Part shown: positions 20,893 to 32,021 of the stretch, one piece after another
Layout: each line of letters starts with the position of its first letter
How positions within the stretch are numbered: position 1 is the first letter of the stretch
DNA from: Thecaphora thlaspeos
Lineage: Eukaryota; Basidiomycota; Ustilaginomycetes; Urocystidales; Glomosporiaceae
Length of the DNA: 64,000 nt
NCBI GenBank assembly: GCA_900291925.1
Contig: UWYS01000011.1
Span: 124,001 to 188,000 of the forward strand
Direction: 5' to 3'
Made by a program: the position numbers and the translations under genes
Notes under the pieces: model-generated
The model's database searches: none
Told to the model about the DNA's origin: nothing
Seen by the model: the letters and a program-made list of their open reading frames with translations, nothing else

Positions 20893-23800
20893 TCATGACT
20901 TCCATGCCGACGTCCCCTCTTCCTCCTCTTCCTCCTCTTCCTCGTCGTCGTCGTCGTCATCATCATCCTCTTCTTCTTCTTCTTCCTCACTCTGATCCTC
21001 TTCTTCCTCGTCGTCGCTCGAGCTCTCCTCAAACTCTTCATCCTCTGGCGCCTCTGCATCGACTTCAAACTCACTCTCACTACTCTCCTCATGTTCGCTT
21101 TCGTCCAAGAAAGCATCTAGATCCTTATACCTCGCCGCTACCGCTGTCGCCGCTGTTGTTGTTCCTCCCGTCGTCTTTCCCAGAGGGACGGGTGAAGACC
21201 TATTCGATTCCAACGGAACCAAGACCACTTTCCCTGCTGCTCCGGATCCTGCTGTCGTCGAGGAAGGGTGGAAATCGTTGCTGGAAAACGACCGTGCGTT
21301 TGCAAGCGCCGAGGCAGAGATGGGCGTATTGCTATCTGATCCCTGTGCGCTGGATGACAGAGGTGGCGGATCACGTTTCGAAGATGGTGTAGCCGTCTCA
21401 GCCGTCGCCCAGCTAGGAAGGGTCGTGGCGTTCCATCCGCGTATCAGCTTGCCGTCGAGTGCTAGGGAAAGACTGCCGAGCTGGCTGATCAGCTGCGAAG
21501 TCGAATTGGTGTCGTCGCGACTCGACTCGAACTCTTGCGTTCGTCGGTCCGTCTCGAGAGATGTTGCTAGGTCAGAGAGAATCGTCTTTGCTTCGAACAG
21601 GATGTGCACCACCTGTTCGCGTCGTAGTCGGACGCCTTTGAGGTTGGCATCTCCCTCTTCCGTCATCCACTCTCCGACCACCTTTGTAGCTCGCTTGACG
21701 GCTTCCAGGATCTCTCGTGCTGTCCCCGTCCCTGCATCTTCGGTCGCAGTGGACGACGGAAGGTCCACCGAACCGGCAGTGAGACCCTTGCAGAATCGCG
21801 CGCGGTCTCGCACGTCAAAGTCGAGATCGTACCGCGCCAAACGCAGCAGGTAGAAGTGCACCTTGGTCACCGCCTCCATCAGCTGGATCGTCGAGTCCGT
21901 CGCCATGAGCACAGAAGGGAGGAAGGCAAACACCTTGGTCGAGACGGTGAGGATCTGTAGCTTGACGATCGAGGCCTCGTTGGTGAAGTTGACGGCGCAC
22001 CGTCGCAAGATGTCTGGTAGCACGAGCTCGGCTAATGTCTGACCACCGCTGGTGCTGTTGCTGCTGCCCGGTAGCGTCGAGGGTAGTGGTGCAACCTCGC
22101 GACAGTCTTGTCCCAACAGCCAGAGGATGCTGGCTCGTGCGGCTGGGTGCAGGATCGCGCCTTTGCCGACTACCTTGAGCTTCTTCTTGCTGGTCGCTGC
22201 ACTGTCGCTCATCGAGTTGCCTGCAGTTGCTGTTGCGTTGACCACAGAAGAGGCGGATTTGGGCGGAGCGCCAAAGAGGAGCGACGCCAGCCGCACCACA
22301 ATCGACGCCGTCTTCCTACCTGCACCTGCGCCCGCGCTTTCGCCTTCTTGCGTGTTTTGGTGCCTCTCACCGTGCACGAGGTCCTTGATGACCAGCACCG
22401 CCTTTGCGACGACCGCGTCGCGCGCCGACGCCTTGATAGCTCCTTCCCTCCGTTGCTTCTGCTTAAGCAGATCGAGCAAGGCCGCTAGGCACCTCTCCCG
22501 ACAGTCGTCGGGCAGCTTGGCCGCCAGCACGCCGAGACACCCAACCGCGTGGGTGGCGATCAAGTCCGACGGCGAGCGCACGTGCTCCGCCACCTCAGGC
22601 AGGACCAAGGCGACGTTGACGCGGTCACAGATCGTCGTCAGCATGTCGAGCTTGAGCAGCGAGACGCTCACCGGCTCGAGGTGTGGCGGGCCGAGGAAGA
22701 AGGCGGTGACATAGGGCGCAAACAGCTCCGGCGAGGAGCGAGCGATGTTGAGCGCGGTCAGCAAGACGAGGTGAACGACGTCCGGGGTTGAGCGCGAGAG
22801 CAGCCGGACGATCGGCCTAGCGAGGACGTGATGCCGTGACATAGGGGCCAGGAAGTAGACCAGGCGTACGGCTGCCATGACGACGGCCGGGTTGCGGCTT
22901 TGCAGCAGCGGCTCGGTCTTGACGAGCAGCAGCTCGAGGTCGCGGTCCATCGAGGAGGACGTGGTGGTAGAAGAAGGCTGCGAGGTCTTATCACCGTTGC
23001 TCGTCGCCGCTGCTGTCACGGACGAGGGTTCGCCGTCGCCGCCGCTCTCCAGGAAGCTCTCCAGATCCGAGCTCGTTGCGGCCGCCTTCGCGCCATTCGA
23101 CGACTCGGCACCTTCGCCCAACCCTGCGCCAGCCGTGGCCGCAGCCGAGGAGGGAGCAGGGCCGGCGGCGAGATTGGCGACAAAGTTGGCTCTCGCGTAT
23201 CGCAGCAGCACCTCGAGGCAGGTGATTTCGCCCCACTCGTCGATGTCGGTGAGAGCGTGGCAGATCTTGCGGTAGTGCGGATGGAGCAGGTCCCAACGGT
23301 CGGGGCACATCTCCTGGAAGGCCGCCAAGGCCGCGCCGAGGACGAGCGGAGAGCGATCGGACAGCAGCGTTGACAGGCTCTCCAGCAGCGAAGGGAGCTG
23401 CGTCCGGTCGAGCCGGAAGCACTTTGGCACAGCGAGGGCGGCAATCTTGCGAACGTAAAGGTTGGGGTCGCGGGTAGCTTTGGCGACCGACATGAGGACA
23501 ATTCCGGCGACCATCTTCACCTTGATGGCGCTGAGGACGCGGAGTGCCATTGCGCGGATCAGCGGGCTAGGATCGGAGAGGTCACGCTGGAAGCTGTTGA
23601 TGCTTAGCAAGGTGAGGTCTGGGTTGCTGTTGCCATAGCGCAGTAGGATGATGTAGACGAGCTTGCGTACGTCCATGTTGGTCGACGAGGTGAGTTTGAG
23701 AACGCCGGGGAGGAAGTTGGAGGCATCGCGGCCCTTTGAAATCATGGCGACGATGCGCGTGAGACCGTGGATGCGGTCTTCGTCCCGGCTCGAGTCAATC

Positions 23801-23949
23801 TGGGAGGTGATGAGCGAGACCTTGTCCTCGGAGGTGTCGAGGTACTTGGCTGAGCCAGCGCCGCCGACGATACCCTTGAGCGCTGCGATGGCATCCTCGG
23901 ACGTCTCGGTGAGGAATGCCAGCGCTCTGGACGAGTTCGAGTAGGCCAT
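20893..23949 (-). CDS. APL6: AP-3 adaptor complex beta subunit
   Basis: Single exon, 1018 residues from MAYSNSSRALAFLTET. Adaptin N-terminal armadillo solenoid from the start: KYLDTSEDKVSLI, SSTNMDVRKLVYIILLRYGN, NSFQRDLSDPSPLIRAMALR, DPNLYVRKIAALAVPK and EWGEITCLEVLLRYARANF are diagnostic for beta adaptins; the serine-rich inserts and acidic hinge fit AP-3 beta. The C terminus is an extreme Asp/Glu run (final ~45 residues). AP-3 carries cargo from endosome/Golgi to the vacuole. The frame extends upstream to 24588, but that leader is not conserved-looking, so the ATG at 23949 is preferred. Tail-to-tail with the API5-like gene, 176 bases between stops. Confidence 0.9.
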   Translation of the reverse strand: MAYSNSSRALAFLTETSEDAIAALKGIVGGAGSAKYLDTSEDKVSLITSQIDSSRDEDRIHGLTRIVAMISKGRDASNFLPGVLKLTSSTNMDVRKLVYIILLRYGNSNPDLTLLSINSFQRDLSDPSPLIRAMALRVLSAIKVKMVAGIVLMSVAKATRDPNLYVRKIAALAVPKCFRLDRTQLPSLLESLSTLLSDRSPLVLGAALAAFQEMCPDRWDLLHPHYRKICHALTDIDEWGEITCLEVLLRYARANFVANLAAGPAPSSAAATAGAGLGEGAESSNGAKAAATSSDLESFLESGGDGEPSSVTAAATSNGDKTSQPSSTTTSSSMDRDLELLLVKTEPLLQSRNPAVVMAAVRLVYFLAPMSRHHVLARPIVRLLSRSTPDVVHLVLLTALNIARSSPELFAPYVTAFFLGPPHLEPVSVSLLKLDMLTTICDRVNVALVLPEVAEHVRSPSDLIATHAVGCLGVLAAKLPDDCRERCLAALLDLLKQKQRREGAIKASARDAVVAKAVLVIKDLVHGERHQNTQEGESAGAGAGRKTASIVVRLASLLFGAPPKSASSVVNATATAGNSMSDSAATSKKKLKVVGKGAILHPAARASILWLLGQDCREVAPLPSTLPGSSNSTSGGQTLAELVLPDILRRCAVNFTNEASIVKLQILTVSTKVFAFLPSVLMATDSTIQLMEAVTKVHFYLLRLARYDLDFDVRDRARFCKGLTAGSVDLPSSTATEDAGTGTAREILEAVKRATKVVGEWMTEEGDANLKGVRLRREQVVHILFEAKTILSDLATSLETDRRTQEFESSRDDTNSTSQLISQLGSLSLALDGKLIRGWNATTLPSWATAETATPSSKRDPPPLSSSAQGSDSNTPISASALANARSFSSNDFHPSSTTAGSGAAGKVVLVPLESNRSSPVPLGKTTGGTTTAATAVAARYKDLDAFLDESEHEESSESEFEVDAEAPEDEEFEESSSDDEEEEDQSEEEEEEEDDDDDDDDEEEEEEEEEGTSAWKS

Positions 23950-25091
23950 CGTGGGTTGCCTGGAGGACGGCGTCAGCGAAGCCGTCGTCTTGGAAAGGTC
24001 GTTGGAGGCCGACGAGGATGAGCCTGTCCGTGCGCTGGTGAGGAGAGGCTGCTGCTGCTGCTCCTGTGGCGAACAGTCAGTGTCTGCCCAGGCGGCGGTG
24101 TCGGCGGCGAGATGCGGCGAGGGCGGAATAATAGAAGGATGGTGCTGTCGGGACAAGGAGCGATGGGCGTGGAGGACGAGGAAGGTCGATGCAGTCGACT
24201 GGCCGGCCTCGGATTCCACACACCTGCGTGCCGGGAGATGCCCTGTGTGTTGAGGTGTTGGTCTGCGTCCCTTCTTCCGGCGCCGGTGCGCTCGGAGCCG
24301 CGCCCACAGACCCCCGCACAGCGGAATACTCCCGACCCATGAGGTCGAGCGCTTCACCGTCTCGAGACACGCTCGTCCAGCCTGGCGCAAGGCGATGCAC
24401 GATGCTGGTCTGTGGTGGAGGCCTGCCTCAACAGCCTGTCGCGGGACGAAGATCCGCCGATAAGGAGCCAGACGGTGAGTGAGCCTTACCTTGAGAGCCG
24501 CGGGCGTGGCCGTCGCTCGCGGCCCTGAGAGGTCAAGTCCATGTCGCGCTGGCTGGCGGGCGGGCGGCCCTTGGGCTGAAGCGTGCATGAAATAACCCCG
24601 TCCGCTGTTCGTCCCTTTACTGCTCCCTCCTCTAGCCCTTCATCCCGATCCCCTCCGTTTCCGTCGTGGCCGCAACGACTTCCCCACCGTCGCCCCGTCT
24701 CGCGCGCTACACCATCACCCTCCCTCCGTCTCTTCGACTCCCTCACGCCCTTCGGCCTGCCACCTCGCTCCTTGTTCAACGTAAGCTCCCGTCCCGCGCT
24801 CGCCTGGCCAGCATCGGACGTCTTCCGACGACGCTCGCAGCCTGCCCTTCCCTCATTATCCGTCATCGCCCGCCAATCCCAAGTTACCGCACGCTAGCCG
24901 CCGTCGCTCGACTTCCGCAGCCACATTTGAGACACTATCTCAGATCCGTGTCAGGGGCTCGAGGCGCGGCCGGCGATCAGCGTGTAGAAGTGATCATATC
25001 CAGCCTACAACTCGACCAGAGCCTCCCCCTTTGCCCAACGACCGATCGACTTACTCCCTCCCTTGTCTGAGGGGAGCTACGTCCGAGCAAT
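23950..25091. promoter_or_regulatory. Divergent region between AP-3 beta and kelch genes
   Basis: About 1.1 kb between divergent ATGs; pyrimidine-rich leader before the kelch gene. No gene recognised, although the AP-3 beta frame remains open through about half of it. Confidence 0.5.
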
Positions 25092-27849
25092 ATGTCGAAC
25101 CCAGCGGCACAGCAAACCGGCACCTTCTCAAGCGATGCGCCAGACACGGCCAGCCCGCTGGACGTTTCCGGTCAGCTCGGCAGCTATCACCACCACAACA
25201 GCAGCAGCAGCAGCACCAACAACAACCATAACCATAGCGTTGCCAGCTCTCAATCCATGCTCGCTACCCTTAGCATCCAGAGCTCCGCCTCGTCTTCTTC
25301 GGCACACTCACCCACCTCAAAGTCCTACATGCCCTTCGAGTCCGCGGGTGCCAAGGGGATCTCAGCGATGCGGTCGAGGCTGACCCATGCAGACTACTAC
25401 AGCGGCTCAAGCTCGAGCCCGCTAGACGGCGAGTTTTCGGAGGACATCCCGTCCTCTGCCTCCTTCGGAGCTCCCGGCAGCGGCGGTGATGCGCTGAGCG
25501 GCAGCACCCGACGTGGCGGCCATGCAGGCCACGGCAACTCGCTCCTTGCTCACAAGGACTCGTTCGGCGGAGTTCAGGGCAGCTTCCCAGCAGTGTCGTC
25601 TGCCCGTTCTTACGCGACTGACTCTGTCTCTTCTACCTGGCGTAGTAACGAGGCCCTCTACGATGACAACAGCAGGCAGCAGTCGTACAGTCGGAAGCGA
25701 CGGGAGTCTGGGGACAACGATCTCAACGGCGGGCCCTTTGGCTGTCTAGGGACACACGAAGACTCGAAACGGGATGGCGTTGCTGCCACGCCCGCCTCGC
25801 CCCCTAGCGAGCCTTTCGAGATCATGGGCAGCGTCAGCGGTGGCAGGGGCTATCTGACGAGAAGCGGCAGCACCAGCAACGGCCGTCGAGTAGGTGGAAG
25901 TGTTGGCGCCCACCATACGGCGAAAGCCGCTTCGCTCTCGGCCGCTGCCGCAGCGGCCCTTCCACCCAGCTCGACGAGCTTGAGCGGCTCGTCTGAGCTC
26001 GGAGCGTCGCCCGACGGCAGGTTGGAACAGCTTCCGACATCGGTTGGACCCATCGAAGGAGGCAGAGGCGGAGGCATCTCGCGCTCCGAATCTGTCGCCA
26101 CCGACATGGCTCCAACCGCACCTGCGCTGCGGGAGCGCAAGAACACCCTCAGCCCCGGCCTCTCTGCCATTGATACAGCCGGCCAGCCGGCCAACGGAAC
26201 GAGTGCTTCGTCCGGAGTGCCGCCGCTGTCGCCGGGTCTCCCCGCATACCAAGGGTCGGATTCGCTGCATGGATCTTCTCAGCCCGTTCCGCCTTTTTCG
26301 ACGGCCGCCAGCAGCGCAGCAGCTGAAGGCACGCCCACGTTACGCCAGGTGCGCGCGTCACGGCAGGCCGGTGCATCCGCCATCCAGTTGGCGTCGAAGC
26401 CAGAAGCGGCCTCATCGTCTTCGAGGACCGCTCGTCCGGACCCATCGTCGTCCCGCTCCGCCAGTCATGGCGTCGCGTCCGAGAGCAGGCCCTCCGGTTC
26501 CACCAGCACCAGAGAGCGATCCGGCCGTGACCGCAGCGACAGGGACAGGGACCGCTCGGCCGCTGCCGCCGCCGCCTCGTCAACCTCTGAACGGCATGGA
26601 TCGAGCTCCGCTCAACCCCACCACACCTCCTCTTCCAAGGGCGAGGCGAGCGGATCGGGCTCGCGTGGTGCCAAGTCGGCGTCACGTACGCTGCCGCAGC
26701 TGCCGTCGGCGCCCAATATGAAACCAGCGCCGCCACCGGCCATGTACTGGTCCAAGGCACCGGTCCACGGCAGCGTGCCACGGCGAAGCTTCCGCGCTCA
26801 CACAACCAACCTGTGCGAAGAGGTGATGTGGCTGTTTGGCGGCTGCGACAGCAAGGGCTGCTTCCGCGACCTTTGGTGCTTCGACACCGAGACCATGTGC
26901 TGGTCGAAGCCCAAGGTGACGGGCGACGTCCCGCCGGCCCGCCGGGCCCACAGCTCCACCATGGTCAACCAGCGGCTGTTCGTCTTCGCCGGCGGCGACG
27001 GACCAAACTACTTCAACGACCTCTACATCTTCGACACCGTCTCGCTACGCTGGTTCAAGCCCGAGGTGAGCGGGACGCCGCCCAGCCCGCGCCGCGCCCA
27101 CACCTGCAACTACCACGAGGGCCAGCTGATCGTCTTTGGCGGCGGCAACGGCGTCGGCGCGCTCAACGACGTCCACACGCTCGATGTCCACGATCTCGCC
27201 AAGCTTGAGTGGCGCAAGCTCGAGTGCAAGGGCAAGATCCCCATCGGGCGCGGCTACCACACCACCAACCTCGTCGACGGCAAGCTGATCGTCATCGGCG
27301 GCAGCGACGGCCACATGTCGTTCAACGACATCCACATCCTCCGCCTCGACACGAGGACATGGTATCAGGTCAAGACGGACGAGATCCACAACCGGCTCGG
27401 TCACACGGCCACCCAGGTGGGCAGCTACCTCTTCGTCTTCGGCGGTCACGACAGCAAGACGTACACCGACGAGCTGCTCATGTTGAACCTCGTCAACCTG
27501 CAGTGGGAGCCGCGGCGGGTGTGTGGCAGCAAACCGCCCGGCAGGGGCTACCACCAGGCCTGGCTGAGGGACTCGAGACTCTTTGTGCACGGCGGCTTTG
27601 ACGGCAAGGACATCTTTGACGACCTCCACTACCTCGACCTCGCCGCATGCGCCTATCTGCCTCAGATCACCAGCTTCACCGTCGAGGTAAGTTTGCCGTC
27701 CTGTCTCGATCGTCCGAAGCCCAGCGTTCTCCGCAATTAATCTTGTCTTGCTGCGCGTCATAGGTATTCTCGTTGCTGATACCTCTGCTTGACCCCTCTT
27801 TGCCACCTGTCCCTTCTGCGTCCTGCATTCACAGCTCGATGACGAGTAA
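25092..27849 (+). CDS. Kelch-repeat (beta-propeller) protein
   Basis: Two exons: 25092-27686 and a tiny last exon 27835-27849 (LDDE stop) after a 148-bp GTAAGT...CACAG intron; about 869 residues. The first ~550 residues are Ser/Gly/Ala-rich and disordered with Arg/Asp-rich patches. Six kelch blades follow at about 550-855: LFVFAGGDGPNYFNDLYIFD, LIVFGGGNGVGALNDVHTLD, LIVIGGSDGHMSFNDIHILR, LFVFGGHDSKTYTDELLMLN and LFVHGGFDGKDIFDDLHYLD each show the GG and D-L/V-Y/H pattern. The propeller resembles Tea1/Kel1 and Ral2-type fungal kelch proteins of polarity and Ras signalling, but there is no C-terminal coiled coil as in Tea1/Kel1, so the specific role is unassigned. The last exon acceptor is less certain than the rest. 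Confidence 0.8.
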
Positions 27850-28763
27850 GGTTGCTCCTGGAGGGCGGCGCTCGTCGACTACGTTATCCTCGTCTCGCTC
27901 TCGCGGTTGAGCCAGTCGATGGCGCTTGCTGCGCTAAATCCCAGCCACTTATCACGCTGTGAAAGACGGACCCACAGCGATCGACGAAAGTGCAGACGCC
28001 AGTGCCGCTGACTCTGCTCGAGGTGCAGTGATCTTATCGCAAGAGTCCCTTCTCGAACCAACCTGTTCCTACATTCTTCCTCAACGTTTGTGCAAAGGCG
28101 TGCTCGACGATTACGTATGTCCGACTGAGCTTCCTTAGCGATCGATGGCTTGCTCAAACGCTGCCAAGTCGCGCCTGCGCATCCGAGCAGGTGCGTCTCG
28201 AGCCGGCGCAGCTTGAGCCTCTCTTGTGCAACGGCGAGACGATTCTGGCTCGCACCTCTTCCGGAGTGCGGCCTGCGATTGCCCGTAAGCTCAGAGACTC
28301 CATCTGGTGGCGGACGGGTGGCGCAGTTTGTCGACGGAATTCCGCGAGGAACCCTCGACCTTGTGGTCACGGACGGCGAAGCGGGTAGCCTCGTCGTCTG
28401 CGGCGCACACCTTACGAGGCGTCCCTCAACTATCTCCTTCGATCGTATCGAGCCTTGCTCCGCTATTGCGTCCGTGTAGCAGCTTTCTTGCCCTGGATGT
28501 CTTCCGTAGTCCGGCGGCTGCGCTTGCCGTGCTGCTGAGCTTCTTTGAGGCTGCGCAGAGGTGCTCCATTGTACGCCTGCGGTAAGGTGGCCTCTACTGC
28601 GCTGCAAGAAGAGAGTGTACAAAGTCCGAGATGGCGAAGGTACAAGAAGCGGCCGTCAACTCGCAATGTCCACATCCTCGTCCCCCATCCCCCTCTCTGC
28701 CAATCTCCTGCCTCAAAGTCACCTCGCCCCTCCTCCCTTCCACTCCTCGCCACCATCTTAAAC
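27850..28763. other. Intergenic; possible decayed coding fragments
   Basis: About 900 bases. On the plus strand two open stretches look partly protein-like: one ending in QRLCKGVLDDY before a GTATGT, and another starting VRLEPAQLEPLLCNGETILA after a GCAG. The second goes out of frame near 28310. No domain recognised; could be a gene remnant or chance. Confidence 0.3.
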
Positions 28764-29547
28764 ATGCTCGTCTTCCGCACCCTCCTCTTCGCCTTCGCGG
28801 CTCTGTTCGGCGTCATGTGGGCCCACCCGCTCGCCATCATTCCCGGCGTGCCCCTCCCCCTTCCCGTTGTCGGCGGTGGTGGAAACAGCGGCGGTCTCCT
28901 TCCCCTTCCTATCCCCGGAATCGGCAGTGTCGCCCCTCGGGGCGAAGTCGCCACCGGCAACACGGCCGGTCTCAGCTACGACGGCCGTGCTCGCGCCTTC
29001 AGGGCTATTTGCGTGCATGATGGATCTGACGTGGAACGTGAGTATACTCGTCGGCACGTATCGCTGGGAATGTAGAGAAGAGTGGCTGACACCAATTGTG
29101 TCAACGCGTTGGGGCTCTGCAGTCCAGAAGAAGCAGATCTGCTACCTCGGCCAGAACAAGTTGCTGCCTCTTGCCGAAGGTGAGCCGCGCAACTATCTGA
29201 CCCGACACAAGAAAAAACCTCTTGGGGCGGCCCTTGCTCACCTCTCCTCTCTTTCTACTACACTATCTTGCGGTCCCCTTCATCGATGGCGACCTGCTAC
29301 AGTCTGCCAGAACGTCAAAGCCATCACGAAGGACGAGGTGAGTGACGAAGATGCCCGGTCTCCTCCGCTCCTTGCACCAAGGACGATACCGTCCGCTCTA
29401 TCCGCTGATCGCCCTCTGGCCCACACCTCTCCCTCTGTACAGGTACAGCTATACGAGGTGACCTACCCCGATGCCAACGGCAATTGCAAGATGCGCAACT
29501 ACTCGGCCGAATGCGACCTCTTCAATCAGTTCGGTGAGTCGCCGTAG
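28764..29547 (+). CDS. Small secreted cysteine-containing protein, multi-exon
   Basis: Model with four exons: 28764-29037, 29123-29179, 29303-29337, 29443-29547; introns of 85, 123 and 105 bp with GTGAGT/GTGAGC donors and CAG acceptors, phases 1, 1 and 0; about 156 residues. It begins with a strong signal peptide (VFRTLLFAFAALFGVMWA), then a Pro/Gly/Val-rich stretch, then a region with five cysteines spread over the exons (AICVHDG, KQICYLGQ, VCQNVKA, NGNCKMRN, AECDLF). No known domain recognised. Its small size, secretion signal and high intron density are typical of fungal secreted effector-like proteins, but this is inference. The 3' end is uncertain: a GTGAGT at 29534 could splice onward instead of reading to the TAG. 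Confidence 0.6.
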
Positions 29548-30630
29548 TCTGGCTGGCCTGCGCAGAGGCCTCTGTCGTTCGCTCACTGTCCTTTGTTTCG
29601 CTGACCCTCGAGTCGCTCTTTCTGGCAACCGGTCCGGCGAGCCATTTAGGTATTCTTCGCGGCATCCTCGTTTCCATCTTCGGTTGCAAGATGGCCTAGA
29701 GCAGGCTTCGAAGCTCTCCCATGTGACCGCCAGTCCTGTGGCTCTGGCACGGCGATCTGTCGAACGCTCCACGCTTCGGCCCCTTAGACCCGTGCGAAAG
29801 GCGGACAGAGGCCCGTCCGTCGAGGCTGCCAACCCCACTTGGTCCGGCGTTTTTTCCTTTGTCACCATGCGCGATCCCCTATCTCTGTATCGTCTCGATC
29901 GAGTGCCAACATCACGTCGACCCCTTTACCAGAGAGCGTAGGTTGAGCGTTTCGTTTAAGTAAGCAATCGATCCACCTGCCGCTCTGGTCCATTGCAGCG
30001 CTAGCCTTCCCGCGGTAGAATCTTGCCGTCACAGCGCAATGAAAGCGTACGTTCTTCCCTTTTTTCCTTCTTCTTATCCTGCTTCGTCGTTTGTGCCTCA
30101 TGTGCGCCCGCTTGGCTGATATGACAGCCCTTCAATCCACGGGCAAGTCGTCAAGGTCTGCAACAGTCTTGAAAGAAGAAGACGCCGTGGTATTTACTCT
30201 TTTGCTCCGTGTTACTTTCGCCTGTACATATGTCCAAGAGACCGAAAGGAGCTGTTGGCGCCCGATCCGGCGGTGAGCATGTTGCGACACGTCGCCTGCG
30301 CCAGTTACCGCAATGAAGTCATGCCTGTGATTGAAAAATGTGATCACTGTGGCTGTGGGCACCAAAGCGTTGTGTGGCAGCGAAAAGAGTGACCGCTCCC
30401 CACCTCTTCCGGCCGACGAACCATTCATTCTGAGGACAGCGAGCAATACCCTATCTCTGCGTGTGGGCGCACAACTATGGAATGCATTGGGGAAATCGCA
30501 GCGATCGAGGACAAAGCGAATGAGGATTGGGCGAGTCGACGTATGATGACACTGATCCCCACCGTATTCAAGCCCCTAGCTGGTATTCCGGCTCACTCCC
30601 ACCTCGACAAGCCCACCCGTCCTCTCGCGC

Positions 30631-30700
30631 CACCTCTCTCTACCTCCCTTTCTCGGTCTCTCTTTGTCTCTCTCTGTCCCTCTCTGTCCCGCTCTATCCC
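30631..30700. repeat. Pyrimidine (CT-rich) tract
   Basis: Imperfect CTCTCT/TCTGTC low-complexity tract of about 70 bases. Confidence 0.6.
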
Positions 30701-31807
30701 AGTCTCTCGTGGGCGGTGAGGTGCAGGTGCGTTGGCTAGCTCGCTAAAATTCAGCATCGTTGTGGCCCACTCTGAACATTGCTGAACGCCTGAAGGCGTC
30801 AAGAGTCATCCGTCCGTCGTCCGCCAAATACTTTCATCATGTGGTCAAAAGACAACCTCGTCGTCCAGCCAGGATGCCACGTGGCGACAAAAGATTGGAC
30901 GCCGACCGTGGTAGCCTGCTAGCGCGACCCACCAAGTGTGGGCTGCAACTGCCACGCCCACGGTCATCAACGCGGAAGGCGTGCCGTCGAACAATGACTT
31001 TAGTCTCCTGAAGGCCCCTATTTCATTTCCATGGGGCACTAGGACGGGTGTCCATGCGTCTAATACTTTCGCCCATCCCTCAACATATTTTTCGCCCGCT
31101 GTTTTGCTTCCTCGACCAAGGGACAAGTCTATGTCCCGCAATGAATTTTGGTCGTCGCCATGTTGCCCTTGTTGGCTCAATCGAGGCAAACTCGGACAGG
31201 CCTCTGGCGATAGAGCAGTCTACAGCAACGAAACATGACCTGATGGCGCCGTATCCGTCGACGTCGAAAAGGAGCAGTGAGCATTCGGCCCCCACTCCTG
31301 TACGCCGCCGCCGCCGCCCCACTCAACCGGCCAGGCGCGCAGCACCATTGCGCGCAAGTCCAGGTGTTCTGACAACGTTCATCGGGGCGGAAACACATTG
31401 TTTCGGCGCAACCTACTTAGGCCGTCCGCAGCCCACCCTAGGCCATCCTCGGTGAAGAATAGGGCAGAATCACAGCCTACCGGCGTTTTTTGTTTTTGTT
31501 TCTTTTCTTTTCTCCATGCCCACCTCAGCCCGAGGACGCCCGGCGTCCGATGGTCTTTCTAGGGGCGCCAGGTCAGCGTCCGTCCTCATTGATCTCGGAG
31601 ATTGTGTCCCACTTGCGCATCGCACGGTCTACTGCCTCTGCTGCCACGTCCGGAGCTAGTCCGAGCCAATCGAGTCAGAGGAAAGAGGGCAGAGCGGCGT
31701 TCAGACGGTGAGCACTCGAGGGAGGCACTATGCCTCCACCCTAACGATTTCATCGAGGCTCGGGAAGAGAGGAGCGACAGCGCGACCCAGCAGCCCACTT
31801 CAAGGGA

Positions 31808-31813
31808 TATAAG
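31808..31813 (+). promoter_or_regulatory. TATA-like box for the acidic secreted-protein gene
   Basis: TATAAG 214 bases upstream of the ATG at 32022. Confidence 0.4.
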
Positions 31814-32021
31814 GTGGGTCCAACCAAGGTCAGCCTACCCTTTCCATCATCACCAATCCCACACCACAAGCCTCTCACTCCCAAAGCTCCACTGCCAGCT
31901 CACACACTTCCACTTAAAAGTTGCCTCTAATCATCTCGGTCATAACTTCGTTCAAGCAGGTCTTGCGATATTCGACACCTTCCCTTATCACTACAACCCA
32001 TCCCCTCAGAAGACAGCAATC

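Larger units (their letters stand above)
29548..32021. other. Long intergenic region
   Basis: Nearly 2.5 kb, less GC-rich than the genes. It contains a CT-rich tract and a TATA-like box before the downstream secreted-protein gene. Scattered ORFs show no recognisable domains. A further exon of the upstream secreted gene may exist near 29999. Confidence 0.45.

Noticed and set aside
23950..24588. Upstream extension of AP-3 beta by 213 codons
   Set aside because: No similarity to beta adaptins, Arg/Ala/Pro-rich; the family begins at the ATG at 23949.
30845..31189. 114-codon minus-strand ORF in the long gene-poor region
   Set aside because: Looks somewhat protein-like, but no domain, promoter or splice evidence; isolated.
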